Source of the DNA: Pseudo-nitzschia pungens
Taxonomy: Eukaryota; Bacillariophyta; Bacillariophyceae; Bacillariales; Bacillariaceae
Direction: 5' to 3'
DNA: 64,000 nucleotides
NCBI GenBank assembly: GCA_037355855.1
Contig: CM074759.1
Coordinates: forward strand, 1-64,000
The notes under the pieces are model-generated. The model ran no database searches. It was not told the origin of the DNA and saw only the letters and a list, made by a program, of their open reading frames with translations. Below are positions 54,788 through 64,000 of this stretch, one piece after another. The position numbers and the translations under genes are program-made. Positions within the stretch are counted from its first letter, which is position 1, and each line of letters starts with the position of its first letter.

Positions 54788-57541
54788 ATGGAAGAAAATC
54801 CCAATTATTCAGTTGCTCCCACTGCTCCAGGGGTTCCTACCACCACAGCGCCTGTTGGATCCTGTAAGAATGGACATGCACTACCAGCATGTAGGAGAAC
54901 TGAAGCGGCGGCAAGGCTTCTGGCCAGTGGTGCTGTGTTAGAGTTTAACAAGAAATTGACTACAGCAGACGCCATGAGAGTTTACGGATTTACAGCAGCA
55001 GAGTGTGCCAATCGTACTGTGAAAAGAAGAGTGATGAGACTCAGGGATAAGTACATGAAGGAGACCTCAGTCCCAAGGTCGATTGATGTATCCTGTAAAG
55101 CGCCATCTATCTCCCCTATGACATCCTGCAAAGAGAACAGCGCGAACAGCACGAGAGGAAATAGTATTTGCCAAAACTCCAAAAGCCAAAACAACAGTTC
55201 AACCACGGCATCCAGCAGCACTAATGGCAACAAGAGAGTAATCGACATCGACGCCGACGCCGACAAGAACACAGACGCGGGTGAGAACCCAGTGGATCCC
55301 CCCCCAACTACTTTGAAGAAGCCAAGGAGGAGCCATTCCCAATTGATGTATGACATGACAATGAAACAGAAGAAGAAGGACAAAGAACAACAGTCTTACC
55401 TTGCAGCAGAGAAGATATACAAAGAGCAGCCGCGATCGAACAAGCGCATCTCCCTCCGCGAGGCGTGTGATATGGTGAACAGAATGAATGGAACTGATAT
55501 TAAGATGAACACTTTGAAAAGGCGCTTGACCCAGGAAAGGAAAGGTGTTTCAATTGGACCCCGGGGGAGACCATCCACTCTGCCACCAGAAGTGGAAGAG
55601 GCGCTGGTTACAGCAATGGAGACCTCCTTTCTACTCTGCTCAGCTGGAATGAAAGAGAAGCCCAACAGGAAGAAGGCTGTGGAGGATTTGCAAGCCTGTC
55701 TTTCCAGGGGACCTTGCTCTTTGAAACATTTTGGTAGTCTTTACAGACGTCTGCAACCCCGGTTTGCTGAAAGCATTGAAGTTAATAAGAGTAACTCTCG
55801 CCTGGAGGAGAGGAGATCAATGTGGACTACATATAACATGATTAATGAGTGGTTTAGCAACTTGAAATTGTTGTTAATTGAAAAGGGTTTCGCTCGGCTA
55901 CCTTCGGAGACGGAGAAGTTGAATGGTCACGAAGGGGAACTTGTATTTAACGACGGTCAGTTGCACCGTATTCTGAATGTTGACGAGACTGGACTAACCC
56001 TTGACGGGACAGGCAGTTGCGCGGGGGGACGTCCAGTAACGGAATATAGTCCACGCAGTTTGACTCTGCCGAAGGGAGCATCGAAGGCTTACAAAAGCAG
56101 CTCTCGCTGTACGATGATAGGAGGAAGCACCGCCGCTGGAGATCCTATTCCAGTACACTTTCAACTGAAGAGCAATGCAACGGAAGAGAGCAAACGGATC
56201 TCCCGTAGTTTTGCTACTGAACTAGCTCGCGCAGGCACTTGCAAAGGAAAATGGGGCTTCGGAGAAGTCACTGAACGGCCACACACAGCTAATTGCAACG
56301 CCAATGCCGGAATGGACGGCAAGGAGTTTTGTAAGTACGTTCTAACAAGCCTTCTTCCGTTGTACCGAGATGTAAAGCCAGCAAACGGAAAATGGGTCTT
56401 GCTAATCGTGGATTCTGGTCCTGGACGTCTCGATAAAACGCTCCTGCAGCAACTGAGTGTAGAGGGTGTGCTACTATTGCCAGGAGTACCGAACACAACT
56501 CACGTCACTCAAGTTACAGACTGTAGCTACGGTCCATTCAAGTCCGTATTCCGCAATAACAGGACGAAGCTTCATGCAATCCGCTCTTTAGAGCACTCGT
56601 CGCTGCGCACAAGGGATTATCCAATTTTGGTGTTCGGAACGGATAGAAGGTTAGAGTCTGCGTTTGACGCCGGCTTTGCTCGAGCGACATCGATATCTTT
56701 TTGGAAGAAGGTTGGAATTAGTCCCTTCACACGAAACTGTCTCAGAGATCGTAACGTGGTTCACGAGCTGATGATTTTGCCAAACGGAAATATCGACGAA
56801 GCAAAGGATCCAGCGACGGTTGAGCTATTGGAGCTCGAACGTCGAAACGCTGCGGCGGTCCAAACGTTGATCGATTTTGGATTCGACGGAGACGTCTTTC
56901 GTAAGCAAGCACCGCGGAAACAGCAGCGAGTTACGAGATCGGAAGCAACTACGGCGCGCGCGATCCAAGATGCGATTGCTAAGGCAAATACGGCGGGAAA
57001 GAAATACATCGTTCTAGGGGGGAGACCTTACAACTGCCACGATCAGCACATCGCCGACGAACGAGCGCTTCGCGAAAAAGAGATCGCAGAAATGAAATCC
57101 GCAAAGGCAAAAGCGGAGGTATATGCGAAGAAGGAAACGGAGTGTAAAGCGCTAATTCAGTCATGCAGCGGCGAATTGGCAAATCTGCGGGTGAACGACA
57201 TTAAAAAAATATACGAGTGGAAGCTTGGAAAAAAGCCTACTGGTCTAAAGAGGAAAGAGGAGATACTGAGTGCAGTATTAGCAGTCAAGGATGACCCTCC
57301 AGTTGATGCAGTTCCTTGCTGGACTGAAGGGGATGACGCTGTACTGAAGCAATTAGAGGAAGAGGATATTACAATTAAGGAGACAGAGGTGGGAAAGAAG
57401 ATAGCAGAGAATTATGGAAAGTTTGCAGACCAAGCGAAAACTATCACGAACGAGGTAATGGAGATTGCCAGAGCACACCTGTCCACAGAGCAAATCCAAA
57501 CGCTACAGGATATGAAACAGAAGTATCCTTGTGAGGAGTAG
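54788..57541 (+). CDS. DDE-superfamily transposase (pogo/Tc1-mariner-like)
   Basis: 917 residues, intronless, filling the element. The N-terminal third is basic with probable helix-turn-helix segments (ISLREACDMVNRMNGTDIKM; an AT-hook-like GPRGRPSTLP at about 257-266). The catalytic core shows three aspartates in the expected contexts: ILNVDETGLTLD (D399), VLLIVDSGPGRLDK (D542) and HVTQVTDCSYGPFK (D578), the last matching the QPLDxxxFGPLK context of pogo-type enzymes. A Lys/Glu-rich region with predicted coiled coil (about 755-830) and an acidic tail follow. It cuts and joins DNA at the terminal repeats. No stop or frameshift is seen, so the element may be active. Its codon use is more AT-rich than in the FCP or RING genes. 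Confidence 0.92.
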   Translation: MEENPNYSVAPTAPGVPTTTAPVGSCKNGHALPACRRTEAAARLLASGAVLEFNKKLTTADAMRVYGFTAAECANRTVKRRVMRLRDKYMKETSVPRSIDVSCKAPSISPMTSCKENSANSTRGNSICQNSKSQNNSSTTASSSTNGNKRVIDIDADADKNTDAGENPVDPPPTTLKKPRRSHSQLMYDMTMKQKKKDKEQQSYLAAEKIYKEQPRSNKRISLREACDMVNRMNGTDIKMNTLKRRLTQERKGVSIGPRGRPSTLPPEVEEALVTAMETSFLLCSAGMKEKPNRKKAVEDLQACLSRGPCSLKHFGSLYRRLQPRFAESIEVNKSNSRLEERRSMWTTYNMINEWFSNLKLLLIEKGFARLPSETEKLNGHEGELVFNDGQLHRILNVDETGLTLDGTGSCAGGRPVTEYSPRSLTLPKGASKAYKSSSRCTMIGGSTAAGDPIPVHFQLKSNATEESKRISRSFATELARAGTCKGKWGFGEVTERPHTANCNANAGMDGKEFCKYVLTSLLPLYRDVKPANGKWVLLIVDSGPGRLDKTLLQQLSVEGVLLLPGVPNTTHVTQVTDCSYGPFKSVFRNNRTKLHAIRSLEHSSLRTRDYPILVFGTDRRLESAFDAGFARATSISFWKKVGISPFTRNCLRDRNVVHELMILPNGNIDEAKDPATVELLELERRNAAAVQTLIDFGFDGDVFRKQAPRKQQRVTRSEATTARAIQDAIAKANTAGKKYIVLGGRPYNCHDQHIADERALREKEIAEMKSAKAKAEVYAKKETECKALIQSCSGELANLRVNDIKKIYEWKLGKKPTGLKRKEEILSAVLAVKDDPPVDAVPCWTEGDDAVLKQLEEEDITIKETEVGKKIAENYGKFADQAKTITNEVMEIARAHLSTEQIQTLQDMKQKYPCEE

Positions 57542-57813
57542 CGCGAGCGCTTGTAGTTTATGTTGTTAGTGGTTTAAAATTTAGAGTGGATTATTTGTTA
57601 CAGGAGATACAGGCCTTTATTGTTGTTGCAAATAGAAGACCGGAGCAAAAAAAAGTGATCGAAATTTCGTCTCGGAGATTTCGAACCTATATTTCGAACC
57701 TCTACGGTGTAGACTGACAGACGCTGTGACAGGATCGAGGCATATAGAGTTTTTTGAGATAAAACGACCGGCTGACGCACCTGTACAAAATATACTGGTT
57801 CTACTGATGTCAC

Positions 57814-57836
57814 GGTCACTTTGCTTACTAAACTCG
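57814..57836 (-). repeat. Transposon right terminal inverted repeat
   Basis: Perfect mirror of the left end, followed by the TA duplication. Confidence 0.92.
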
Positions 57837-57838
57837 TA

Positions 57839-59088
57839 CCTTACGGTAAGATTAACTACGAAGTAGTAGTAAGTTAATTGTACTTCTTCGTACCGGTAGT
57901 TGTTTCGTTTTCTTCTTCGACCTTCCCGATCGTTCGTTCGTTCGTTCGTTCGTCGTCGGTAGATTGTTATGTCTGTTCGTCGTCACACTGTGTGACTAAT
58001 ACAACGCGACACGGGACACGGAACGGTGATAAATTACGGAAAGGTTACGGTACAGTAAGTTTAGGACCATTCCTTTGCGGACCATGCCCATCCATGCTGC
58101 CTCCGATGACAGCTTTCCCGGCGAACATGGTTGATAATTATTTTCGTTTCGATTTTTTTTTAAAGTTTCCCAGCCCCCTCTGAGGTCGATGGAAAAATCC
58201 GAATGCCTTTTGATACCGTAAGGTTTACGGTAAACCTTACAGTAAGGTTACTTCGTAACTTATCATCTACAGGTAACTACTTCGTAATAGAAGTAGTATC
58301 TCTCAACATACTATGCCCACTCGACTGTCACAATGACACCTGGTGTGACCCCCGGAGTCACTTTGACCGGTGAGTGTCAAGTGTCAAAGTGACCCCGGGG
58401 GTCAATTCGACCATGGAATGTCCGCTTGACAGAATTACCGGTAATTAATCTTACGTTTGTCTTCATTGAATGCCGCCCTTTGTTCGTCTTATCTTGCCGT
58501 CGTTCGTCATGGAAAGTTTGTTAGACTGTATGTAAGGTAGTACGAAGTACTACGTATTTGAGTGTTGGGGTCATAATATTGATTGATGCGTCGTTCGTCT
58601 CGTTCGTCTTACTTGCCGTCTGTTCTTCTTATTATTAGTACCGTAAGGTTACCGTGCAGTATGACTTTGTCATTCAACTTCTCTTGCGAGTGTCAAAAAA
58701 TGACCCAGGGGTCTAAGTGACCTTGCAATGTACCGGCACCGGCACTGATACCAGGACACAGGACACACTCCCGTTACTCGTAAGGTTAAGTTACCGTACG
58801 GTAGGTTTATGGTGACACGGGTATCATGGATTTTCAAGCTCATCGTCGGGACATTCTTCGGCATCTTTGGTGTCTTTTTGAACCAACAAAAGGTAAGATT
58901 ACCTTACTACGAGATACTCTACGAGCGACCTTAACTTATCATCTCAATGCAAAATCACAACCATACCGGGACCCCGGACCGGTAGCGAGTTCAAAAGATG
59001 GCTAATTAGCCCAACAAGAATATTTTGATCCAACAATCGAGTGAGGATCTATGGACTCTGAGACCAACATGTTGAGATACCGAGTTCT
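57839..59088. other. Intergenic spacer
   Basis: GTTC run near 57932-57952, many TAAGGTTAC-type motifs and the hairpin at 58347-58403. No gene supported. Confidence 0.5.
58347..58403. repeat. Hairpin-forming inverted repeat
   Basis: 21-base arms 58347-58367 and 58383-58403 with a single mismatch (arm contains GTCACTTTGAC and GACCCCCGG) and a 15-base loop. A weaker related stretch is at 58690-58725. Confidence 0.8.
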
Positions 59089-59173
59089 CTCGCGATAGCT
59101 CAGTTGGTAGAGCGGTGGACTGTAGACGGTACAAGAAATCCATCGGTCGCTGGTTCGATTCCGGCTCGCGAGA
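59089..59173 (+). tRNA. tRNA-Tyr(GTA) with 12-base intron
   Basis: Acceptor CTCGCGA pairs with TCGCGAG, discriminator A. D arm GCTC-AGTTGGTA-GAGC, anticodon arm GTGGA-CTGTAG...A-TCCAT with anticodon GTA. The intron at 59126-59137 follows the base 3' of the anticodon, the canonical position. T arm GCTGG-TTCGATT-CCGGC. The mature length is 73. Intron-containing tRNA-Tyr is usual in eukaryotes. Confidence 0.96.
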
Positions 59174-59174
59174 C

Positions 59175-59180
59175 TTTTTT
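59175..59180 (+). terminator. RNA polymerase III T-run terminator
   Basis: Six T beginning two bases after the tRNA-Tyr discriminator. Confidence 0.85.
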
Positions 59181-62100
59181 GCAATGGGAGCTCCTTCTTT
59201 GTTGCACCCACAACACATGGAACGGCTTTCAGTGTTCATATCCCACCTCCGTTGACGATCCATGATGTCACACGCTGATACGGTAGTAACTTACTTGGGT
59301 AACTTACTTTTTACTGGTACAAAAAGAGGATGGATGCTTTGGTTTGCGAAGCTAGGTTGTTTCTTTTTCTTTTTTTTTTGGTTCGATCCAAACGATGGGT
59401 AAGTTACCGGCGTAGTTAATAATCACAGGACCGTCGAGTTTTTCATTCATTCGTTTGGGTTTGGGTCCATGCTGCCATACTTCTGTAGCTCGATTTCAGG
59501 AATTCGATTTCGGAAATTTCTTTCCTTGCCATATAGTTGCGCTCCGCACGGACCACAATGATGGCGTCGTTATGCCAAATTCGTCGATTGGTTAACATTC
59601 CGTTTTGACAGCCGGTAATGCATCCAACGGTGCCAGTTCGTATCCATCCTGCGCGGAGGTTTGCAGTTGATTCGCACTTGATTAGTTGGTGCGCGGTATG
59701 ACCGCCGAGTCGGAATGGAATGGAACTGAATGGAATGGAATGGAACTGAATGCAAGACATGCAACGGAACTCAATTCAATTCATCCACAGCACTGCGCTT
59801 TCCATCCATGAAACGTATCCAGTCATACATGCATCAATCCATATACGTACGGTATCCATTCAAATAAGTTGCAATGCGATCCCGTGATCGATCACCCTTC
59901 CAAATTTGCAAGTAGTTGTTGACTTCGTGCAATCATTTTCGATCTCTCGCCGATCTTGTTCAATTGTAACAGTGATTGGTCCACGATTCAGTCACATCTT
60001 CATACTAGCTATCCTACCATTCCTGTATCGTGCATCGTGTGACAAGCGCACGAAATACCCAGTCCCCCGAACAAGACAACAACGCCGAATTCCCGACAGT
60101 TTGCTGTCCTCACCTCTTTAGTTTAACTCCGATTTGAATACCTTGATACATAAAACTGCTCTTCAACAGCTTCTGTAGAACTAAGAACAAGAAGCCTACA
60201 GTCTAACTAACTGGGTCCTCTGGACTTTTAGAACAGATCTGGTCGATCGGCCTTTCGATTGATCGCATAGTTGAATCCGAGACTATTGATAGATCGTATC
60301 TGCACCTCAACCGGTCTATTGCTCTTTATCTCAAATCTTGCCTATCAGCTACTCATACTACTAGTACAAGTTCAGCTACATTTTATCAGATCTGTACAAT
60401 ATCGTTCTCTCGCTTGGTTTCGTTCGGGCGTTCTTCTTTGCTTTGGATGAAAGCAATGGCAAATAATGAGTGGTTACCAGAATACATAATACATATTTTT
60501 AAGTAACGTCACACATGTAATTTTCGATTCCCGAAAACATAGGGAGATATATTAAATGTCTTTTCACATAAAAAAGTGGTAGTGCCGTCTGTCTGACTAC
60601 AATGGTACATAAACATAATTCGGAATCGCGCGCCAAAAAATCTTTTGAGGCCCGGGTGGATCTATAGAGAGAGTTTTTATTTCTTCAACAAAAATTCCAG
60701 ATTCCAAATTTTTCTATGTATTAAGGGTATTCGGGAATTGTTATTTAAGCATGGCGACACAGAAAAAGACACATCCGGGTTTCTGGAACCCGGATATTAA
60801 GGAATATTCTTTTCGAGAAAAAGGCAAAAACGTTACTCTCTAATTTGGCATACTTTAGTCGTAATTAAACTTAAAAAATAAAACTTTCATCTGCGCGCAC
60901 CAATTTTGTCGACATACATAAAAAAAACATCCAAACACACCAATAACAGCACTTATCATGCATGACCCATTCGGTAACAAGAAAAATAAAGTTCTAATTG
61001 CACAATCAACGCGCATAGCATTTGTTTCATGTGCTTCAGTACAAAAACTCATGCTATTTTCAAATGGACGTATCTCGACAAGTATCAGGAACTCAAGCAA
61101 AAGAAAGACATGTCTATATACTAGCTTAAATTGAGATCTTTCCAACGGTTACTGTAACATCGAATCGAGAATTTTGAATATTTGGGCCTGGAGGAACCCG
61201 GATGTGTCTTTTTCTGTGTCGCCATGCTTATTTGTTGTCTTAGTTTAAAACTTTTCGGAAATGACTCATTGTTTGTATTAAGGGTACAAGAAGTAAACCT
61301 TACAAACCATTACTGAGATTGAATCATTCTCTACGGTATTCTACATAATCCCCTATTCTTATTTTCTCTAGGGCCTCCCCAAATGATAGTCATGATGAAA
61401 TCAACTTAATTAAACAACTTACAAGGGGTCTTTCTGCCAACTAGAAGAACACTTCGTCATTCTCAAACTACGCAGTACTTCATTCATAATTACGAAGTAC
61501 TTAAGCCGCCAATTCATACATAGCCAGAGAACATACCATCCAACGTCTGATTTGAGTTTAAATAGCCTCATATACCATTTCGGAACAATATATTTCAGAA
61601 TTGGTAAAAAGCACTGCTAAAATCTGCGACGATCATATCGACTCGTAGAGAAGTAAGGGAAGAAACCCGCAGTCATCGGTAGTGGGACAACTATGATTAA
61701 TTTATGCCAGTACGAAAAATTGGAAACGTGGTTTGTGTTCGCAACATTACTAGCGTGTTTCACGTGTTTCGATGTTATTTTCCGAGTTGAAAACAAACTT
61801 CCATAAGATTACTGTAACCTTACTGTAGAATGACTTCATGTGCTACGAGTATGGCATTTTGTCTCAGACGTCATTACAACCCGTAAGGTAGGTGGATTGA
61901 TGTGGATTGATGTGCGTATCTCAAATACATTACAGCTCTTTCGTATTGCATTCATGTCTATTGTCTATCGCACATGGGTTTCCCGGCGCAGTTTTGCGTT
62001 GTGTGTTGTCGAGTGTACGTTTCGCGATTTTCCACGTTGTCGTGAATCGTGTTCTTTTGACGTCGGTTCCATTTTATTTCAGTTCTTTTCTCGCGTTCTC

Positions 62101-62424
62101 ACTGTCTCGAATGTTTTGTTTCGTCTTTCGCAACATCAACACTGTGACGCACAATATAAAGACTTTTATCATTACACACATTCGTTGCGGATATTGTTTC
62201 CCAATCGTACGTGCAATTACTGTTTGATTATAGGAATGAGCTAACAGAAGGAAACGTTGAGGATCAAAACAATTTTCTCACCTTCGTTGTTTCTTCTTCG
62301 TCGTAGTTTACAAGGGACATAAAATGTTGCCATCGTCACACTCACAGAGCACGTGGAAGGACGAGATGGGCAGAAAGCAAACAGCGTTTGTCAAAAACGA
62401 CGTCCGGTGACTCAAAATCCATCA
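59181..62424. other. Intergenic tract
   Basis: No gene supported apart from the inverted-repeat element at 60747-61229. The frame at 61840-62244 has no domain signs and overlaps another frame on the same strand. Confidence 0.5.
60747..61229. mobile_element. MITE-like element with 35-base perfect inverted ends
   Basis: 483 bases. The arms 60747-60781 and 61195-61229 are perfect inverted repeats (start AAGCATGGCGACACAGAAAA). ATTT flanks both ends and may be a 4-base target duplication. The interior is AT-rich and encodes only a short hydrophobic frame (60855-61145, minus) without recognisable function. Confidence 0.85.
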
Positions 62425-64000
62425 ATGGACCGATATTTCAATACGTTGTCTACTTGGTGTTTGGGGGAATCAACCTCAAAGCAACAGTCGCGAGCACAAC
62501 CGCAAGTGCCGTCCATTACCGCTGCTAAGTCGCCTGAGAATTCAAATTCGATATCTGTTTCGATCCTGCGTGAAACCAAAACTTCGATTTCTAGTCTCAT
62601 GTCCAGCAGAAAGGTCCCAGAATTGACGGCGACAGACGAAGGTGCGCCGGAAGAATGCAGAAAGAAACAACAAGCAAAACAGGTGCAAGTAGACGAGCGC
62701 AAACCGTATTGGATACCCAAAAAAAAGTTGGCGTGCGATATCATGATTTCAACAACTCCGACTCTAAGAACAAACACAAGATGTGGAAACGAAACGGTCG
62801 AAAGCATTTGCGAACCCGGGCTCGATTCGAATCGTGTTTCCTGGTTCTCAGATTGCCCCTCCCATTCAGTTGGACAATTCTCTGACCAGATGAAACCTTC
62901 TAAAATACCCAAGCATCTCCTTTCAGCCAAGAGGAATCGAGACCTGGAATTTGTCCTTCACGGAACCTATGACAAAAATCGTCGAAGGCCATTGACAGTA
63001 CATCTGAATGACCATCATTCTATGTGGACCATTGAAGAGCATAAGGAATTTTTGAAGTTTTGCTCCCTCTGTGAGTATGATATTCAGAAAATATCAATTC
63101 TAATGCAAAACAAAAATTCTGTTGAAGTGAGGGAATATGCAAAAAATTCTTACACTGGAAATTGTTTGACACATTGGACTCTTGAAGAATATGAGGATTT
63201 TGTAAACAAAGCCCCTTTAGTATGGAAGGAATGGAAACGGAATGTGCAGGGTGCAAAGAAGCTCCAGTCAAAGTTCCAACATGATATAAAAAAAGTCAAA
63301 GGCCTTCAAGCGCAAATCAGCCTCAAGCCAAAAATAAATTCTGAAATGAATGATGTAGTTGACAGTCAAGATTTGGCATTAACAAAGTCAATGGAAGAGC
63401 TTCAATTTTCCGTAAACGATGTAATAACATCTGAAGGATCAAGTTCATCCATCTACAAGAACCATCCAGGAAATCTTATCTATCAAGAAATTCTTCTTTC
63501 TCAGAAGGACGAATTTGCTAAATGCAACAATAACAAGCAGAAACAAGAGGTCATTATGAAAAATGTTATTACTGCCATTAAGTCTCTGAAGCCCTCTGGA
63601 AAATTTTTGAGGCTTCAAAATGAAATTCGCAGTTGTCAGCTTCTGACCAATTCTCAAGTTTTATCAAAAATTCATAGGGATCTGCTGAACACAACAAATC
63701 CAAGGTTGCAAAACAATGTGAATTCTGTTTTATCGACATCTAAGGGCAGAGACTTGCACGAAGGAGAAAGAGCTGATCAATCAGTAGGTGAAACACAACT
63801 CGTTTGCAAAAATCTAATTCATACTGGTGTTTGCCAAAGAAATCCTAACACAGTTGATTTTCTTCCTATCCTAACTCAGAAAGCACAAGTGATTGGGGAG
63901 AGAACAGAGGATTGTGAACAACCAAAGGTTGTGACCACAAATTTAAGTTCTGCATCTACATCACGAAGCCATCGGCATTGCACTGTTGATTCTGCTGATG
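62425..64000 (+). CDS. SANT/Myb-like and DUF6824-like putative regulator, 3' end outside window
   Basis: Open from ATG 62425 to the right edge (525 codons, no stop); the first upstream in-frame stop is at 62320. Residues about 193-238 look like a degenerate SANT/Myb repeat (SMWTIEEHKEFLKFCSLCEY, then VEVREYAKNSYTG where plant-type repeats have QVRSHAQKYF), and a second partial one follows (HWTLEEYEDFV). Around residues 330-410 a segment resembles the diatom-expanded DUF6824 domain: NDVITSEGSSSSIYKNHPGN, QEILLSQKDEFAKCNNNKQK, SLKPSGKFLRLQ and VLSKIHRDLL, matching the usual DVL-GRG-NNHPGN, KxxI and GGRFLK landmarks. This suggests a nuclear DNA-binding protein. The glycine-rich start of the domain is altered, so divergence or pseudogenisation is possible. 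Codon use becomes more AT-rich after about 62900. Confidence 0.7.
   Translation, partial: MDRYFNTLSTWCLGESTSKQQSRAQPQVPSITAAKSPENSNSISVSILRETKTSISSLMSSRKVPELTATDEGAPEECRKKQQAKQVQVDERKPYWIPKKKLACDIMISTTPTLRTNTRCGNETVESICEPGLDSNRVSWFSDCPSHSVGQFSDQMKPSKIPKHLLSAKRNRDLEFVLHGTYDKNRRRPLTVHLNDHHSMWTIEEHKEFLKFCSLCEYDIQKISILMQNKNSVEVREYAKNSYTGNCLTHWTLEEYEDFVNKAPLVWKEWKRNVQGAKKLQSKFQHDIKKVKGLQAQISLKPKINSEMNDVVDSQDLALTKSMEELQFSVNDVITSEGSSSSIYKNHPGNLIYQEILLSQKDEFAKCNNNKQKQEVIMKNVITAIKSLKPSGKFLRLQNEIRSCQLLTNSQVLSKIHRDLLNTTNPRLQNNVNSVLSTSKGRDLHEGERADQSVGETQLVCKNLIHTGVCQRNPNTVDFLPILTQKAQVIGERTEDCEQPKVVTTNLSSASTSRSHRHCTVDSAD

Larger units (their letters stand above)
53982..57836 (+). mobile_element. Complete DDE transposon with TA target-site duplication
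   Basis: 3855 bases bounded by perfect 23-base terminal inverted repeats (53982-54004 and 57814-57836; first 20 bases CGAGTTTAGTAAGCAAAGTG). TA flanks both ends (53980-53981 and 57837-57838), and the next bases outward are GG and CC, so the empty site would have been GGTACC. It carries one transposase gene with an uninterrupted frame. TA duplication and the D-D-D triad place it in the wider Tc1/mariner/pogo group. The ends do not begin with the CAGT of classical members. Confidence 0.92.

Noticed and set aside
60855..61145. 96-residue hydrophobic minus frame inside the MITE-like element
   Set aside because: No similarity to a transposase and the element is AT-rich, so chance is sufficient.
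61840..62244. 134-residue plus frame
   Set aside because: No domain, overlapping alternative frame, no start context.

Overview
The window is eukaryotic nuclear DNA, most likely from a diatom and plausibly a pennate one. The main reasons are a fucoxanthin-chlorophyll protein with a bipartite plastid pre-sequence (start of transit peptide AAAFAP) and one intron, a PTxxPT-rich secreted protease of the gametolysin M11 family, a SANT/DUF6824-like regulator type that is expanded in diatoms, spliceosomal GT-AG introns of about 270 to 500 bases, and a tRNA-Tyr gene with an anticodon-loop intron. Genes are sparse. Long intergenic tracts are full of microsatellites, degenerate minisatellites and palindromic short motifs. 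The genus cannot be fixed from the sequence alone.

Layout. 1-2324 (-): 3'-truncated low-complexity gene with three W-G-F/V motifs. 7133-8004 (+): light-harvesting FCP. 10115-11311 (-): Ser/Asn-rich unknown. 13319-14350: 41-base minisatellite. 15125-17368 (-): secreted M11 metalloprotease. 17932-19640: degenerate repeat field. 20158-20240 (+): tRNA-Leu(CAA). 20585-20871: DUF4116 fragment. 22354-27332 (-): large low-complexity PDZ gene that reads in two overlapping frames. 31933-33609 (-): LarE-like sulfur transferase, divergent from 34519-36130 (+), a Gfo/Idh/MocA-like oxidoreductase with one intron and an apparent one-base frameshift. 36664-38044 (-): DUF4116 repeat gene with a frameshift near its end and a decayed copy of its 5' part upstream. 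40894-41928 (-): membrane protein with a VPxGxxPGxxF-type N-terminus. 45410-46014 (-): small secreted/membrane protein, model uncertain. 48142-49866 (+): a RING / tandem-cysteine / FBA protein. 52203-53745 (-): Trx-Grx-Grx monothiol glutaredoxin of the PICOT type. 53982-57836: complete DDE transposon. 59089-59173 (+): tRNA-Tyr(GTA). 62425-64000 (+): SANT/DUF6824-like gene running off the right edge.

Most notable. (1) The protein at 48142-49866 appears to join the catalytic RING-Cys-relay module of MYCBP2/PHR ligases, with both relay cysteines in place, to an F-box-associated (FBA) substrate-binding domain. I do not know this architecture from any described protein. (2) A complete transposon with perfect 23-base terminal inverted repeats and a TA duplication sits in what was a GGTACC palindrome. 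(3) Several small non-autonomous inverted-repeat elements are present: 42792-42880 and 47697-47797 (one family), 46905-47658, 50593-51253 and 60747-61229. (4) DUF4116 sequences are scattered, with a shared 3' tail at three loci.

The genes do not form an operon-like pathway. Each appears to be an independent eukaryotic transcription unit. Three genes (22354-27332, 34519-36130, 36664-38044) carry reading-frame breaks. These could be assembly errors at homopolymers or microsatellites, or real lesions.
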